DNA of 64,000 nucleotides from Marinobacter sp. SS21 (GCF_028369065.1 NZ_JAQNDA010000011.1:1-64000), one strand, 5' to 3'; shown: positions 8,613-17,741, numbered from the stretch's first letter. Translations and numbers: made by a program. Notes: generated from the sequence alone by a model not told the origin.

Positions 8613-8670
8613 CGGTACAGATGATTTAATGGGGCATCTGTACCGTGAAAGTCGGCGGGCAACTGTACCG
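8613..8670. promoter_or_regulatory. Operator-like repeats between phzF operon and mocR-type gene
   Basis: CGGTACAGATG (8613-8623) and CATCTGTACCG (8635-8645) form a perfect 11-bp inverted repeat around an 11-bp AT-rich spacer. A third half-site, CTGTACCG, recurs in direct orientation at 8663-8670, 25 bp from the previous one. MocR-type regulators commonly bind mixed direct and inverted repeats in the divergent region next to their own gene, so this is a probable binding site for the product of 8705-10126. Confidence 0.65.
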
Positions 8671-8704
8671 CCCCCTGAGTCGGGGAATCTGGCAGGATAG
8701 GACT

Positions 8705-10126
8705 ATGGGCATTCTCTACAATCGCGTGGCCGACCAGTTGCAAACCCTGATACTCGAAGGCGTGTATCGGGAAGGGGAGCGTTTGCCCGGCGTCCGGGTC
8801 CTGAGCCGCCAGTTTAGTGTCAGCGTATCGACCATTCTGCAGGCGCACCAGACGCTGGAGGGGCGGGGCTATCTGCAGGCCCGCGAACGCAGCGGCTACT
8901 ATGTCCGACTTCCCAAACTGGACACTCCGGAACCGGTGATGAGCCAACCCCGCTCCGAGCCGCTGCCGGTCAGTGCCCGGGACATGGCGCTGGAGCTGTG
9001 CAGTGACGAGCAGAAACGAATGGTGCCCTTGGCGGCGGCGATTCCCCATCCCGACTTCCTGCCGGTGCGACAAATTCAACAGGCCACGCTGTGGGCGGCA
9101 CGCCACGGTTACGAGACCCTCGACTACGCCTTTCCCGGCAAATCCATCTACCGTCGGCAGGTGGCCCAGCGCATGACCGCACTCGGGTGCCTGGTGACCC
9201 CGGACGACATTCTCGCCACCAATGGCGCCCAGGAGGCGATCATTCTGGCCCTGCGGGCGGTGACCCAGCCTGGGGACATCGTCGCGGTGGAGTCGCCGTC
9301 GTTCCCCGGCATCCTGCAGGCACTGGATGTGGTTGGTCTGCGGGTCATTGAGATTCCCACCCACCCGACCGAGGGGCTTAGCCTGGAGGGCCTTGAGCTG
9401 GCACTGGAACAGTGGCCCATCAAGGCCTGCGTGGTGGTCACCAACCACAGCAATCCGATGGGGGCCCGGCTTCCCGACGCGCGCAAGCAGGCGCTGGTCA
9501 ACATGCTGGAACGGGCCCGGGTGCCATTGATTGAGGACGACATATACGGTGACCTGTACTTTGACGGCGAAAGGCCGCGCCCGGCGAAGGCGTTTGATCG
9601 TACCGGCAACGTGATCTATTGCAGCTCGTTCTCCAAGACCATCTCCCCCGGATTGCGGTTGGGCTGGATGATTCCCGGTCGTTACCAGGTTGAGGCACGG
9701 CAACAGAAGTATTTCAGCAACCTGGCCACCGCCAGTATTCCCCAGTTGGCGGTCGCCAGGTTCCTGGAGCAGGGGGGCTATGATCGCTACCTGCGCTCCG
9801 CCAGACAACGCTATCGCGAGGCCATCGAACGCATGCGTTCGGCCGTTGGCCGGGCCTTTCCCGAGGGTACCGCCGTCAGCCGGCCCAGTGGCGGCTTCGT
9901 GCTGTGGGTACAGCTGCCAGGAACCACATCGGGGACCCGGGTTTACCAACTGGCTCGTGAAGACAATATTAACGTCGCCCCAGGACGGATGTTCTCCACC
10001 ACCGACAAGTATGAGAACTGTCTGCGACTCAACGGCGCCAACCCCTGGTGCCCGCGCATTGAGTCGGCGATACAGCGGCTGGGCGTGCTGGCCCAGCAGG
10101 TGGCCTCAGAATCCACATCAGGATGA
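8705..10126 (+). CDS. MocR-type (GntR/aminotransferase) transcriptional regulator
   Basis: A 473-residue regulator. Residues about 1-75 form a GntR winged helix (YNRVADQLQTLILEGVYREGERLPGVRVLSRQFSVSVSTILQAHQTLEGRGYL); the rest is a fold-type I aminotransferase domain. The lysine that binds pyridoxal phosphate lies in SSFSKTISPGLRLGW, and NHSNPMG and LIEDDIYGDL are also present. Family members sense PLP or amino compounds and mostly do not catalyse transamination. The ATG at 8705, preceded by AGGATAGGA, was chosen over an upstream GTG at 8645 that lies inside the operator. The divergent phzF pair is the likely target. Confidence 0.92.
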   Translation: MGILYNRVADQLQTLILEGVYREGERLPGVRVLSRQFSVSVSTILQAHQTLEGRGYLQARERSGYYVRLPKLDTPEPVMSQPRSEPLPVSARDMALELCSDEQKRMVPLAAAIPHPDFLPVRQIQQATLWAARHGYETLDYAFPGKSIYRRQVAQRMTALGCLVTPDDILATNGAQEAIILALRAVTQPGDIVAVESPSFPGILQALDVVGLRVIEIPTHPTEGLSLEGLELALEQWPIKACVVVTNHSNPMGARLPDARKQALVNMLERARVPLIEDDIYGDLYFDGERPRPAKAFDRTGNVIYCSSFSKTISPGLRLGWMIPGRYQVEARQQKYFSNLATASIPQLAVARFLEQGGYDRYLRSARQRYREAIERMRSAVGRAFPEGTAVSRPSGGFVLWVQLPGTTSGTRVYQLAREDNINVAPGRMFSTTDKYENCLRLNGANPWCPRIESAIQRLGVLAQQVASESTSG

Positions 10127-10768
10127 CGGGGTTTCCCGTAGGTTGAGCGGATTCACCAATCCGGCGGCGATTGCCAGACCGGTCACGTCTGGCAGCCGAT
10201 CCGCCCCCAGTCGCTTCATCACCCGGCCCCGGTACAGGTCGATGGTTTTGACGCTGACGTTCAGCTGCTCCGCAATCTCCCGGCTGGTGTAACCCTGGGC
10301 CAGGGGCAGGAACACATCCCGCTCCCGGGGCGTCAGGCTGTCCAGCAGGGCCTGGGTTCCGGGCGCACCGGCTGTTGTCTGCGGGGACAGCCGCCGGTCC
10401 TGCATCGCCTGTTGCACGCTGTCCAGCAGCAGCTGTTCGTTGAACGGTTTCTCGATGAAGTCGAAGGCACCGGACTTGAAGGCCCGCACGGCGATTGGCA
10501 CATCGGCATGTCCCGACACGAAAATGATCGGCAGGTTCAGTCCTTGTCGCTGCATTTCTTCCTGCACGTTCAAGCCACCAAGCCCCGGCATCCGCACATC
10601 CAACACCACGCAGCCGGCGGCGTCCGGGTCGACGGCGTCCAGAAACTGGCGTCCGTCCGCATAGCCCCGCACCGTCAGGCCGACGGATTCCAGCAGCCAC
10701 TGGGTGGATTCGAGCATGCCGCTGTCGTCGTCCACGACGTAGACGATGGAAGATGGCGCGTGTGTCAT
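10118..10768 (-). CDS. FixJ/LuxR-type response regulator
   Basis: A 216-residue two-domain regulator: a receiver at residues 7-120 (IVYVVDDDSGML, phospho-acceptor in CVVLDVRMPG, FVSGHADVPIAVRAFKSGAFDFIEKPF) and a LuxR helix-turn-helix at the C-terminus (LTPRERDVFLPLAQGYTSREIAEQLNVSVKTIDLYRGRVMKRLG). Its ATG overlaps the stop of the histidine kinase gene (10765-10768), so it is the cognate partner. The 3' end overlaps the convergent MocR gene by a few bases. The likely target is the divergent acyl-CoA synthetase/permease operon, based on position only. Confidence 0.93.
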   Translation of the reverse strand: MTHAPSSIVYVVDDDSGMLESTQWLLESVGLTVRGYADGRQFLDAVDPDAAGCVVLDVRMPGLGGLNVQEEMQRQGLNLPIIFVSGHADVPIAVRAFKSGAFDFIEKPFNEQLLLDSVQQAMQDRRLSPQTTAGAPGTQALLDSLTPRERDVFLPLAQGYTSREIAEQLNVSVKTIDLYRGRVMKRLGADRLPDVTGLAIAAGLVNPLNLRETPSS

Positions 10769-12312
10769 GGCTTGGTTCTCTTGCGTTGGGGTTGGTGTGG
10801 ATGATGCCTTGGTTGGCTTTGTGAATGGTGCTGCGAATGGTGCGTCCGGGCTGGCGTGCCGCCGTCAGGGAAGCGACAGGTCAGGCGCAGTCCGCCCGCT
10901 GCTGCCGGGCTGGCATCCAGGAAGCCGCCAAAGCCCTCGATGATGGAGCGACTCATGGACAAGCCCAGCCCGAGGCCATGGGGTTTGCGGGTATAGAATG
11001 GCGTGAACATCTGGTTCAGTCCGTCCTCATCCAGCCCCGGGCCCTGGTCTATGACGTCGATACAGATCTGGCCTTCGCCAGTGGTGGATGTTTCCCGGCC
11101 AGTGGCGATGGTGATTCGCGAGGGCTGCTCCGGGCGCTGCTCCCGGTTGGCGTCGATGGCGTTGCGAATCAGGTTGACCAGCACCTGCTCCAGCAACACT
11201 GGATCAGCGGCCAGCGTCGGCAGATGGTCCGACAGTCTCTGCTCGATGCCCACCTTATACTTGTCGGCCTCCCATTGGCACAGGCGAATCGCAGTCAGCA
11301 CTGTGTCGTTGAGCTGGATCGTGGCACTGCGTTTCTGGCCCTTGCGGAGGAAGGCGCGAAGCCGTTTGATGACCTCCGCGGCATGGTTGGCGTGTTGGGT
11401 GATGCGTTTGAGGCCATCCTGGACCTTACCGAGCGCCGCCGGATTGTCCCCGGCCTGAGCCAGATAGCGCTGGCTGGCGCTGGCGTAGTTAACGATGGTG
11501 GCCAGGGGCTGGTTCATCTCATGGGCAATGCCGGAGGCCAGTTCACCGAGGGTCGCCAGGCGGGCGGCGTGGGCCAGTTCGTCCGCCAGCCGGCGGTTCT
11601 CTGCTTCCGACCGCACCCGGGCGCTAATGTCGCGGGAAACGCTGATCACCTCAATCACGGTTCCGGTGTAAGTTTCGCGAATAGCGCGGCTGGCAATCTC
11701 GAACCAACGCCGGCTACCGTCCCGGTGCAACACCTGTAGGGTCAGGGTGGCATAACCGGTGTCGCGAAGCTGGGTGCGGGCGGCGTCCATCTGGCTGTCG
11801 TGGGTATCCGGCAGTACGATCTCTTCCAGCCGCTTGCCCCGCAATTCCTCCGGCCAGTATCCCAGCAGTCGCCAGGACGCCGGCGAGGCATCGAGAAAGC
11901 GACCATCCGGGGCGTGACGGGAGATCAGGTCGGTGCTGTTTTCGGTGATCAGGCGGTAAAGCCGGTTGGACCGGGCGGCCTGATCGAGGGACGCCACGGT
12001 TGCCGTGGCATCCCGGCCACGAATCACCACACACTGGCTGCCAATGTTCGGGATAAAGGTCCACAGCAGGATGGTGTTGCCCAGGCGGCGCTCCACATCC
12101 TGTATGGTCCTGCGCTGCCGCAGGCTGGCCTTGACCAGCGCCTCTAGGTTGACGGGCAACAGGTCGAGGGGGCTTTTCAGCTGCAGGCGCTCACATAGCC
12201 GCTGGGTGGCCGGGTTGCTGGCGTTAATTCGGGCGTCAGCATCCACCAGCAGGCAGGCTTCCGGGTCGTGTTCGAGCAGGGCGGGGACCGATTCAGGGAG
12301 ACTCATTGGCAT
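10765..12312 (-). CDS. PAS-containing sensor histidine kinase (FixL-like)
   Basis: A 515-residue soluble sensor kinase with no visible membrane helix. It has a short N-terminal PAS-like segment (residues 8-130), a second PAS domain at about 135-250 (LYRLITENSTDLISRHAPDGRFLDASPASWRLLG, then EVISVSRDISARVRSE), a HisKA domain with phosphorylated His in GIAHEMNQPLATIVNYASAS, and a HATPase with NLIRNAIDA, DQGPGLDEDGL and GLGLGLSMSRSIIEGFGG. The histidine-rich tail (residues 495-515) is odd. The start lacks a clear ribosome binding site; an ATG six bases downstream is an alternative. It forms an operon with the FixJ-like regulator. Confidence 0.92.
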   Translation of the reverse strand: MPMSLPESVPALLEHDPEACLLVDADARINASNPATQRLCERLQLKSPLDLLPVNLEALVKASLRQRRTIQDVERRLGNTILLWTFIPNIGSQCVVIRGRDATATVASLDQAARSNRLYRLITENSTDLISRHAPDGRFLDASPASWRLLGYWPEELRGKRLEEIVLPDTHDSQMDAARTQLRDTGYATLTLQVLHRDGSRRWFEIASRAIRETYTGTVIEVISVSRDISARVRSEAENRRLADELAHAARLATLGELASGIAHEMNQPLATIVNYASASQRYLAQAGDNPAALGKVQDGLKRITQHANHAAEVIKRLRAFLRKGQKRSATIQLNDTVLTAIRLCQWEADKYKVGIEQRLSDHLPTLAADPVLLEQVLVNLIRNAIDANREQRPEQPSRITIATGRETSTTGEGQICIDVIDQGPGLDEDGLNQMFTPFYTRKPHGLGLGLSMSRSIIEGFGGFLDASPAAAGGLRLTCRFPDGGTPARTHHSQHHSQSQPRHHPHQPQRKRTKP

Positions 12313-12468
12313 GTTTTAAATTCGTATAGATAAATTACTATAATACCTTGGGGCTATTGCTAGATAATTTTGTCGAATTTAGTATGTCTTTAGTGAAGAG
12401 TATAGCTTTAGTAGCCAGCTCTCAGAAGCCATCACAAGAACAACCGAGTTCTGGAGAGGAAAACCACC
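12313..12468. promoter_or_regulatory. AT-rich divergent promoter region
   Basis: This 156-bp stretch between the kinase gene and the acyl-CoA synthetase gene is much richer in A+T than its neighbours and includes TATAAT at 12339-12344. It must hold the promoters of both operons. I see no strong inverted repeat that would mark the response-regulator site. The synthetase gene has a good ribosome binding site (GGAGAGGA) at its right end. Confidence 0.45.
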
Positions 12469-14097
12469 ATGACCTCTATCTTCGATGCCGGCCTGGATCC
12501 GGTTGCCGCCAACCAATCCGCCCTGTCGCCGATTGATTTCATAGCCCGCACCGCCAGCGTCTACCCGGAGTACCCCGCGGTGATCCACGGCGCTGTCCGC
12601 TACAACTGGGCAGAAACCTATGCCCGCTGTCGTCGCCTGGCCTCGGCTCTGGCTGGCCGAGGCATTGGCAAGGGCGATACGGTTGCAGCCATGTTGCCGA
12701 ATATTCCAGCCATGGTGGAATGCCACTTTGGTGTGCCCATGATCGGCGCGGTGCTGAATGCCCTGAACGTCCGCCTGGACGCCGAAGCCATCGCGTTTAT
12801 GCTGGAGCATGGCGAGGCCAAGGTTGTCATTGCCGACCGGGAGTTCGGCGTGGTGATCCGGGACGCGGTGAGTCGTCTGCAGCAGCCCCCGCTGGTTATT
12901 GATGTGGACGACCCGGAATACGGCGAGGGTAGCGCCGTCAGTGACCTGGACTATGAGGCCTTCCTGCAGGAAGGCGATCCGGCCTACGAGTGGCCGTTGC
13001 CCGCCGACGAGTGGGATGCCATTTCCCTCAATTACACGTCCGGCACCACCGGTAATCCCAAGGGGGTGGTGTATCACCACCGCGGTGCCTACGAGAACGC
13101 CTTGGGCAGTCAGGCGGTGTGGGGCATGGGGCAGCACCCCGTGTACCTGTGGACTTTGCCGATGTTCCATTGCAACGGCTGGTGTTTCCCCTGGACGGTG
13201 ACCGCCATGGCGGGCACTCATATCTGTCTGCGCCGGGTCGACCCGGAGCGGATCCTGCAGATGATTCGCGAACACCGGGTGACGCACCTGTGTGGCGCGC
13301 CCATCGTGCTCAATGCGCTGCTGAATGTGCCGGAGTCCGCCAAGGGCGGTATCGATCACACCGTCAACGCCATGACCGCGGGAGCGGCGCCGCCGGCACA
13401 GGTCATAAGTGCCATTGAAGAGATGGGATTTCGCATTACCCACGTTTACGGCCTGACGGAAGTCTACGGCCCGGTGACCGTGTGTGCCTGGAAGTCGGAA
13501 TGGGATGCGCTGTCGCTGGAAGAACGGGCGGTGATCAAGGCCCGGCAGGGCGTACGCTATCCGACCCTGGCGGGCATGATGGTGGGCGACCCCAGCACCC
13601 TGGAGCCGGTGCCTAAAGATGGCAAAACCATTGGCGAGATTTTCCTGCGGGGGAACACGGTGATGAAAGGGTATCTGAAGAACCCCAAAGCCACCGAGGA
13701 AGCCTTCCGTGGCGGCTGGTTCCACACCGGGGATCTGGCGGTATGGCATGAAGACGGTTACGCCGAGATCAAGGATCGCCTCAAGGACATCATTATATCC
13801 GGTGGAGAAAACATCTCCACCATCGAAGTGGAAGACGTCCTTTATCGTCATCCCGCCGTGCTGGAGGCCGCGGTGGTCGCCCGTCCCGACGACAAGTGGG
13901 GCGAAACCCCGTGCGCGTTTGTCACCCTCAAGCCGGAAGCGGACGCGTTGACCGAGGACGAGCTGATCGCCTTCTGCCGGGAGCGCTTGGCTCGCTTCAA
14001 GGTGCCCAAGACCGTGGTGTTTACCAAGCTGCCCAAGACATCCACCGGCAAGATCCAGAAGTTTGTGTTGCGTGACCAGGCCCGGGAACTCGGCTGA
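12469..14097 (+). CDS. AMP-forming acyl-CoA synthetase
   Basis: A 542-residue member of the ANL superfamily, which activates a carboxylic acid with ATP and joins it to CoA. Motifs: the P-loop-like YTSGTTGNPKGVVYHH, PMFHCNGWCFPW, the adenine site VYGLTEVYGP, FHTGDLAVWHEDGYAEIKDRLKDIIISGGENIS and the catalytic lysine in LPKTSTGKIQKF. The family resembles medium-chain fatty acid/methylmercaptopropionate ligases (FadK/DmdB-like), but the exact acid cannot be read from sequence. It begins an operon with a membrane permease and is divergent from a two-component system, so it is probably inducible by the acid or a related cue. Confidence 0.93.
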   Translation: MTSIFDAGLDPVAANQSALSPIDFIARTASVYPEYPAVIHGAVRYNWAETYARCRRLASALAGRGIGKGDTVAAMLPNIPAMVECHFGVPMIGAVLNALNVRLDAEAIAFMLEHGEAKVVIADREFGVVIRDAVSRLQQPPLVIDVDDPEYGEGSAVSDLDYEAFLQEGDPAYEWPLPADEWDAISLNYTSGTTGNPKGVVYHHRGAYENALGSQAVWGMGQHPVYLWTLPMFHCNGWCFPWTVTAMAGTHICLRRVDPERILQMIREHRVTHLCGAPIVLNALLNVPESAKGGIDHTVNAMTAGAAPPAQVISAIEEMGFRITHVYGLTEVYGPVTVCAWKSEWDALSLEERAVIKARQGVRYPTLAGMMVGDPSTLEPVPKDGKTIGEIFLRGNTVMKGYLKNPKATEEAFRGGWFHTGDLAVWHEDGYAEIKDRLKDIIISGGENISTIEVEDVLYRHPAVLEAAVVARPDDKWGETPCAFVTLKPEADALTEDELIAFCRERLARFKVPKTVVFTKLPKTSTGKIQKFVLRDQARELG

Positions 14098-14168
14098 GCA
14101 CGACTCTCCTCAAACCCTGACAAAAACAACATCAGGCGCTCCACCCGGAGCTGCCAGGAGGACTCTGT

Positions 14169-15545
14169 ATGCAAATTTATCACCGTAACCAAGGGCAAGA
14201 GCAGCCGTTCTGGGCGGCGGGCCCCTTCAAGATTCGCTTGCCGTTCGTGCATTACCGCTGGGAAATGGCGGAGATGGTTCAGGCGCTGATCATGTTTGTG
14301 GTCAGCCTGGCGATGATTCCACTGCTGGAAACGTACCTCGGCGTTCCCTACGACGTGGCGCTGGCCTACGTGGTGGTGTGCGGCATCGGTTTCATGCTGC
14401 CGGCGCTGTTGGGCGTGCCCTTGGTGCCGGGCTGGATCACCCCGGGAATACCGGTGGTGCTGTTGTTCCTTGGGGATTTTGAGCCGGGGTCTGAGGCCAT
14501 CCAGGCGCTGTTTGCCCTGCAGTTCCTGGTATTCCTGATCTTCCTGGCGTTGGGGCTGAGCGGCATGGGCAATAAGCTGGTGCAGCTGATCCCCCGATCA
14601 ATGAAAGGCGGCATCATCATCGGCGCGGGTATTGCCGCCCTGATGGGTGAGATCGAGGCCGGTGGACGGCTGGCGGAGACCCCGATTTCGCTGGCCCTGG
14701 GCGGGCTGGTGTGTCTGTACCTGATGTTCTCGTTGTCGTTCAAGGGCTTCGTGGCCAGTAACCCGATCGCCCGCAAGATTGCCAACTACGGCATGGTGCC
14801 TGGCATGGTGGTGGCCATTCTGGTGGGCTTCGCGACCGGCGAGTACAACGTGCCGGAGGTACAGTGGGGCGTCACCCAGCCAGCATTTGGCGAGCTCTGG
14901 AACTATTTGCCCTTCACCGTTGGCTTTCCCGATGCCTCGGTATTCCTGCTGGCGATTCCAACCGCAGTGATTGCGTACATCATTGCCTTCGGCGACATTA
15001 TCGTGGGCAAGTCGCTGATGGACCGAGTGGACCATCTGCGCAAAGACGAAGCCATCGACAGCAGCATCGACCGGGTGCACCTGGTGACCGCCATGCGCAA
15101 CGGCATGCACGCCTTCTTCGCCCCATACCCGGGATTGGCCGGGCCGATCTGGACGGCGGTCACCGCCACCATGGCGGAGCGCTACAAGTATGGCCGCAAG
15201 GCCATGGACTCCATTTACAGCGGTGGCGGTACCTTCTGGATTACCGGATTCATCGCGTTGTTCATGCTGCCGCTGGTCAGCTTCTTTCAGCCTGTACTGC
15301 CCATCGCGCTGTCGCTGACCCTGCTGCTCACCGGCTACATATGCCTGATGGTGGGGCTGGAGCAGCTGGAGAACAACACCGAGCGGGGCATCGCCGGCAC
15401 CATGGGAGTTGTTCTGGCGGTGTACGGAGCCGGCTGGGGGCTCGCCAGCGGTGCCATCCTGTATCTGCTGATCGAGCGGACTCAACGGCTGGAGTCGAGC
15501 TCCGAGCCGCGGGCCGTCGCTGGTCAGACGGTTGGGGAATCCTGA
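14169..15545 (+). CDS. Polytopic membrane permease, NCS2/SLC23-like
   Basis: A 458-residue inner-membrane protein with about 12-14 hydrophobic segments, for example ALIMFVVSLAMIPLLETYLG, VALAYVVVCGIGFMLPALLGVPLVPGW, MKGGIIIGAGIAALMGEIEAGG and FLLAIPTAVIAYIIAFGDIIVGKSL. The length and the last of these, which resembles the substrate-site helix of nucleobase-ascorbate/SLC26-fold carriers, suggest an SLC23-type symporter. It follows the acyl-CoA synthetase by 71 bp with AGGAGG upstream, so I infer that it imports the carboxylate which that enzyme activates; this substrate is a guess. A rho-independent terminator follows. Confidence 0.75.
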   Translation: MQIYHRNQGQEQPFWAAGPFKIRLPFVHYRWEMAEMVQALIMFVVSLAMIPLLETYLGVPYDVALAYVVVCGIGFMLPALLGVPLVPGWITPGIPVVLLFLGDFEPGSEAIQALFALQFLVFLIFLALGLSGMGNKLVQLIPRSMKGGIIIGAGIAALMGEIEAGGRLAETPISLALGGLVCLYLMFSLSFKGFVASNPIARKIANYGMVPGMVVAILVGFATGEYNVPEVQWGVTQPAFGELWNYLPFTVGFPDASVFLLAIPTAVIAYIIAFGDIIVGKSLMDRVDHLRKDEAIDSSIDRVHLVTAMRNGMHAFFAPYPGLAGPIWTAVTATMAERYKYGRKAMDSIYSGGGTFWITGFIALFMLPLVSFFQPVLPIALSLTLLLTGYICLMVGLEQLENNTERGIAGTMGVVLAVYGAGWGLASGAILYLLIERTQRLESSSEPRAVAGQTVGES

Positions 15546-15577
15546 CCCTGCCGACATTCTTCCCTAAATGTGTCCTT

Positions 15578-15608
15578 GGGAGCCTGACTTCGGTCGGCTC
15601 CTTTTTTT
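15578..15608 (+). terminator. Rho-independent terminator after permease gene
   Basis: GGAGCC-T-GAC-TTCG-GTC-GGCTCC forms a nine-pair stem with one bulged T and a stable TTCG tetraloop, followed by seven T residues. It ends the acyl-CoA synthetase/permease operon. Confidence 0.9.
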
Positions 15609-15801
15609 AGGCTTTCGAAAACTGACTCGACACCGCTCAGGGCATGATCTGTCCATTGATCTTGGGTTACAGGTAGAGGGAGGGGCGGCAGTCAGATCGG
15701 GACTAATTTCGATTAAATTGTGTACAAGGTGAAGCGGTTGCTTTAATTTGGCAGTAGCACACGCATTTCTGTGAACAACCAAAATAAGGCAGGAGGCAGT
15801 G

Positions 15802-16647
15802 ATGACGATCAGCTCGACCCCCGAGGGCGTATCGGTTACCCCCCGTCACCTGGATTTCGACGTGTCGGCGGATCTGAAAACTGACTGGCACAGTAACGAT
15901 GCGTTCCGTACCGCGTTCTTTAATGCACTCTCGCTGCAATTTCCCGAGGGCGAGCAGCAGTTTATCGATGCGGTTCGCCACTACCGTGACCGTATCGGCG
16001 ATCCAAAGCTGCAAGCGGAAATTCGTGGCTTCATTGGTCAGGAGGGGCTGCACGGTCGCGAGCACCGGGCCTACAACGAGGCGCTGAAGGCTCGCGGCTA
16101 CGATATTGATGCCATAGACGCCCGCTTCCATCGACATGTTGCCTGGGTGGGGCGGTTACCGGCCAGTCGACGCTTGGCCGGCACCTGCGGGGCGGAGCAC
16201 TACACCGCGGTACTTGCCAATGCGCTGCTGTCCCATCCGGAGTGGATGGCGGGGGCAACACCGGCCATGCAGGCGCTGTGGCGCTGGCACGCCATAGAAG
16301 AAACCGAGCATAAGGCGGTGGCCTTCGACGTCTATCGTCATTGCATCGGTGATGAGCGCCTGCGGCGGATCGTGTTTTTGTACGTGACCTACAACTTTTT
16401 CAAATTCACCTTCCTCAACACCTGCAGCCTGCTCAAGGCCGATGGCAAGCTGTGGAGTCTGAAAACCTGGCTCGGGGGGCTGAATTTCCTGTGGGGACGA
16501 CCGGGGATCATCCGCCGCTGTCTACCGGACTTTCTGGCCTATCTGAGAAAGGGCTTCCACCCCTGGCAACAGGATAATCGGGAGTTGCTTCGACACCAAC
16601 TGGGGGCGTTGAGCCCAGGTTCGATGAGGGATGGCGTGGCACGCTGA
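15802..16647 (+). CDS. Predicted metal-dependent hydrolase (PF10118-type)
   Basis: A 281-residue protein resembling the bacterial metal-dependent hydrolase family PF10118. Visible hallmarks are IRGFIGQEGLHGREHRAYNEALKARGYD and WRWHAIEETEHKAVAFDVYR, two helices rich in Glu and His that look like a di-metal site in a helical bundle. The C-terminal part has hydrophobic stretches (IVFLYVTYNFFKFTFLN) that may associate with membrane. The ATG at 15802 has AGGAGG five bases upstream and is preferred to the GTG at 15799. It stands alone between a terminator and degV. The substrate is unknown. Confidence 0.83.
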   Translation: MTISSTPEGVSVTPRHLDFDVSADLKTDWHSNDAFRTAFFNALSLQFPEGEQQFIDAVRHYRDRIGDPKLQAEIRGFIGQEGLHGREHRAYNEALKARGYDIDAIDARFHRHVAWVGRLPASRRLAGTCGAEHYTAVLANALLSHPEWMAGATPAMQALWRWHAIEETEHKAVAFDVYRHCIGDERLRRIVFLYVTYNFFKFTFLNTCSLLKADGKLWSLKTWLGGLNFLWGRPGIIRRCLPDFLAYLRKGFHPWQQDNRELLRHQLGALSPGSMRDGVAR

Positions 16648-16692
16648 AAATTCACAAATAGGCGGGATTGTCGATCAAAAATTCCTGACTAT

Positions 16693-16756
16693 GTGAATTA
16701 ATTCACGAACTGTGTTAAAAATGGCTGCCGATACAACAATGATAATAATGGCAGCC
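16693..16756. promoter_or_regulatory. Palindrome and leader hairpin upstream of degV-like gene
   Basis: GTGAATTAATTCAC (16693-16706) is a perfect 14-bp palindrome, a plausible repressor or activator site. Downstream, GGCTGCC (16723-16729) and GGCAGCC (16750-16756) can pair around a 20-nt AT-rich loop in the leader, 35 bp before the start codon. The protein that binds the palindrome is unknown. Confidence 0.45.
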
Positions 16757-16790
16757 GGTAACGCGGCGCCAACACCTCGGAGACACCCCC

Positions 16791-17741
16791 ATGCGAGTTG
16801 GTCTGATCGTAGACTCAGCCTGTGATTTGCCTTACGAATTTACCCGTAAACACAACCTCTTCATCCTGCCGGTCACCGCGCACATTGATCGGAAAACCTA
16901 CATCGACGTACACGACCCGGTCCAAACCCAGGAGTTTTACCAACGGGGCCTGCTGCAAAAAGGCCTCCACGCCGAGACCGAAGCATTCACGACCCAGCAG
17001 ATTCACGATCTGTTCATGGAAAAAATCGTGACCCAGTTTGACGTCGCCATCTGCGAGACCGTCACCCGCTCCCGTTCATTGATTTATCAGAACGCCACGT
17101 TGGCCATGAACAGCGTCATGGCGAACTACCATGAGGCGCGGGAGGCGGCGGGGCGCAGCGGCAAGTTTTCCATGCGGGTGATCGACAGCAAACAGATCTT
17201 TGCCGGTCAGGGCCTGTTGGCGGCCCATACCCTCAGACTGATCGAGCAGAAATTGTCAAAGAACGCCTTGCGGCAAGAGGTGGAGACCTTTGCTGACAAG
17301 ATCCATACCTGCGTTATTCCCCGTGACCTGCATTACATCCGCGAACGTGCCCGGCGCCGGGGCGATAAGAGCGTATCGGCGCTGGTGGCCTTCCTTGGCA
17401 AGGCGCTGAACATCACGCCGGTGATCTTCGGCCAGGGCGCGGAAGGCCAGCCAGTGGCGAAAACCAGGCATTTTGACGTGGCGGTGGAGCGGGTGATGAA
17501 CTATGCCATCGGTCGGGTCGAGGCCGGGTTGCTGACGCCCTACGTCAGTTTGTCCTGTGGCATGTCCTGGACCGAGATTGAAGCGCTGCCGGGCCTCAAT
17601 CGGCTGCGGGATGCCTGCGAACAGCATGGCGTCGAGCTGCTGTTGTCGCAAATGGGGATTACCAGCAGTATTTACATCGGTCCGGGGAGTCTGTGTCTGG
17701 CGCTGGGAGCCGAGCCGCACGCCTTTAGCGACTTTCAGTAG
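16791..17741 (+). CDS. DegV family fatty-acid-binding protein
   Basis: A 316-residue DegV-family protein. The start MRVGLIVDSACDLPYEFTRKHNLFILPVTAHID is the classic N-terminal lobe, SRSLIYQNATLAMNSV sits at the fatty-acid carboxylate pocket, and RVIDSKQIFAGQGLLAAHTLRLIEQ begins the second lobe. In Gram-positive bacteria such proteins (FakB) present fatty acids to the kinase FakA; no FakA-like gene lies here, so only lipid binding is inferred. GGAGA precedes the start. The stop codon lies inside a 15-bp tandem duplication. Confidence 0.9.
   Translation: MRVGLIVDSACDLPYEFTRKHNLFILPVTAHIDRKTYIDVHDPVQTQEFYQRGLLQKGLHAETEAFTTQQIHDLFMEKIVTQFDVAICETVTRSRSLIYQNATLAMNSVMANYHEAREAAGRSGKFSMRVIDSKQIFAGQGLLAAHTLRLIEQKLSKNALRQEVETFADKIHTCVIPRDLHYIRERARRRGDKSVSALVAFLGKALNITPVIFGQGAEGQPVAKTRHFDVAVERVMNYAIGRVEAGLLTPYVSLSCGMSWTEIEALPGLNRLRDACEQHGVELLLSQMGITSSIYIGPGSLCLALGAEPHAFSDFQ

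Noticed and set aside
12379..13851. 490-codon minus-strand frame opposite the acyl-CoA synthetase
   Set aside because: Translation lacks domains and is rich in Gln, His and Arg; it overlaps a textbook ANL enzyme.
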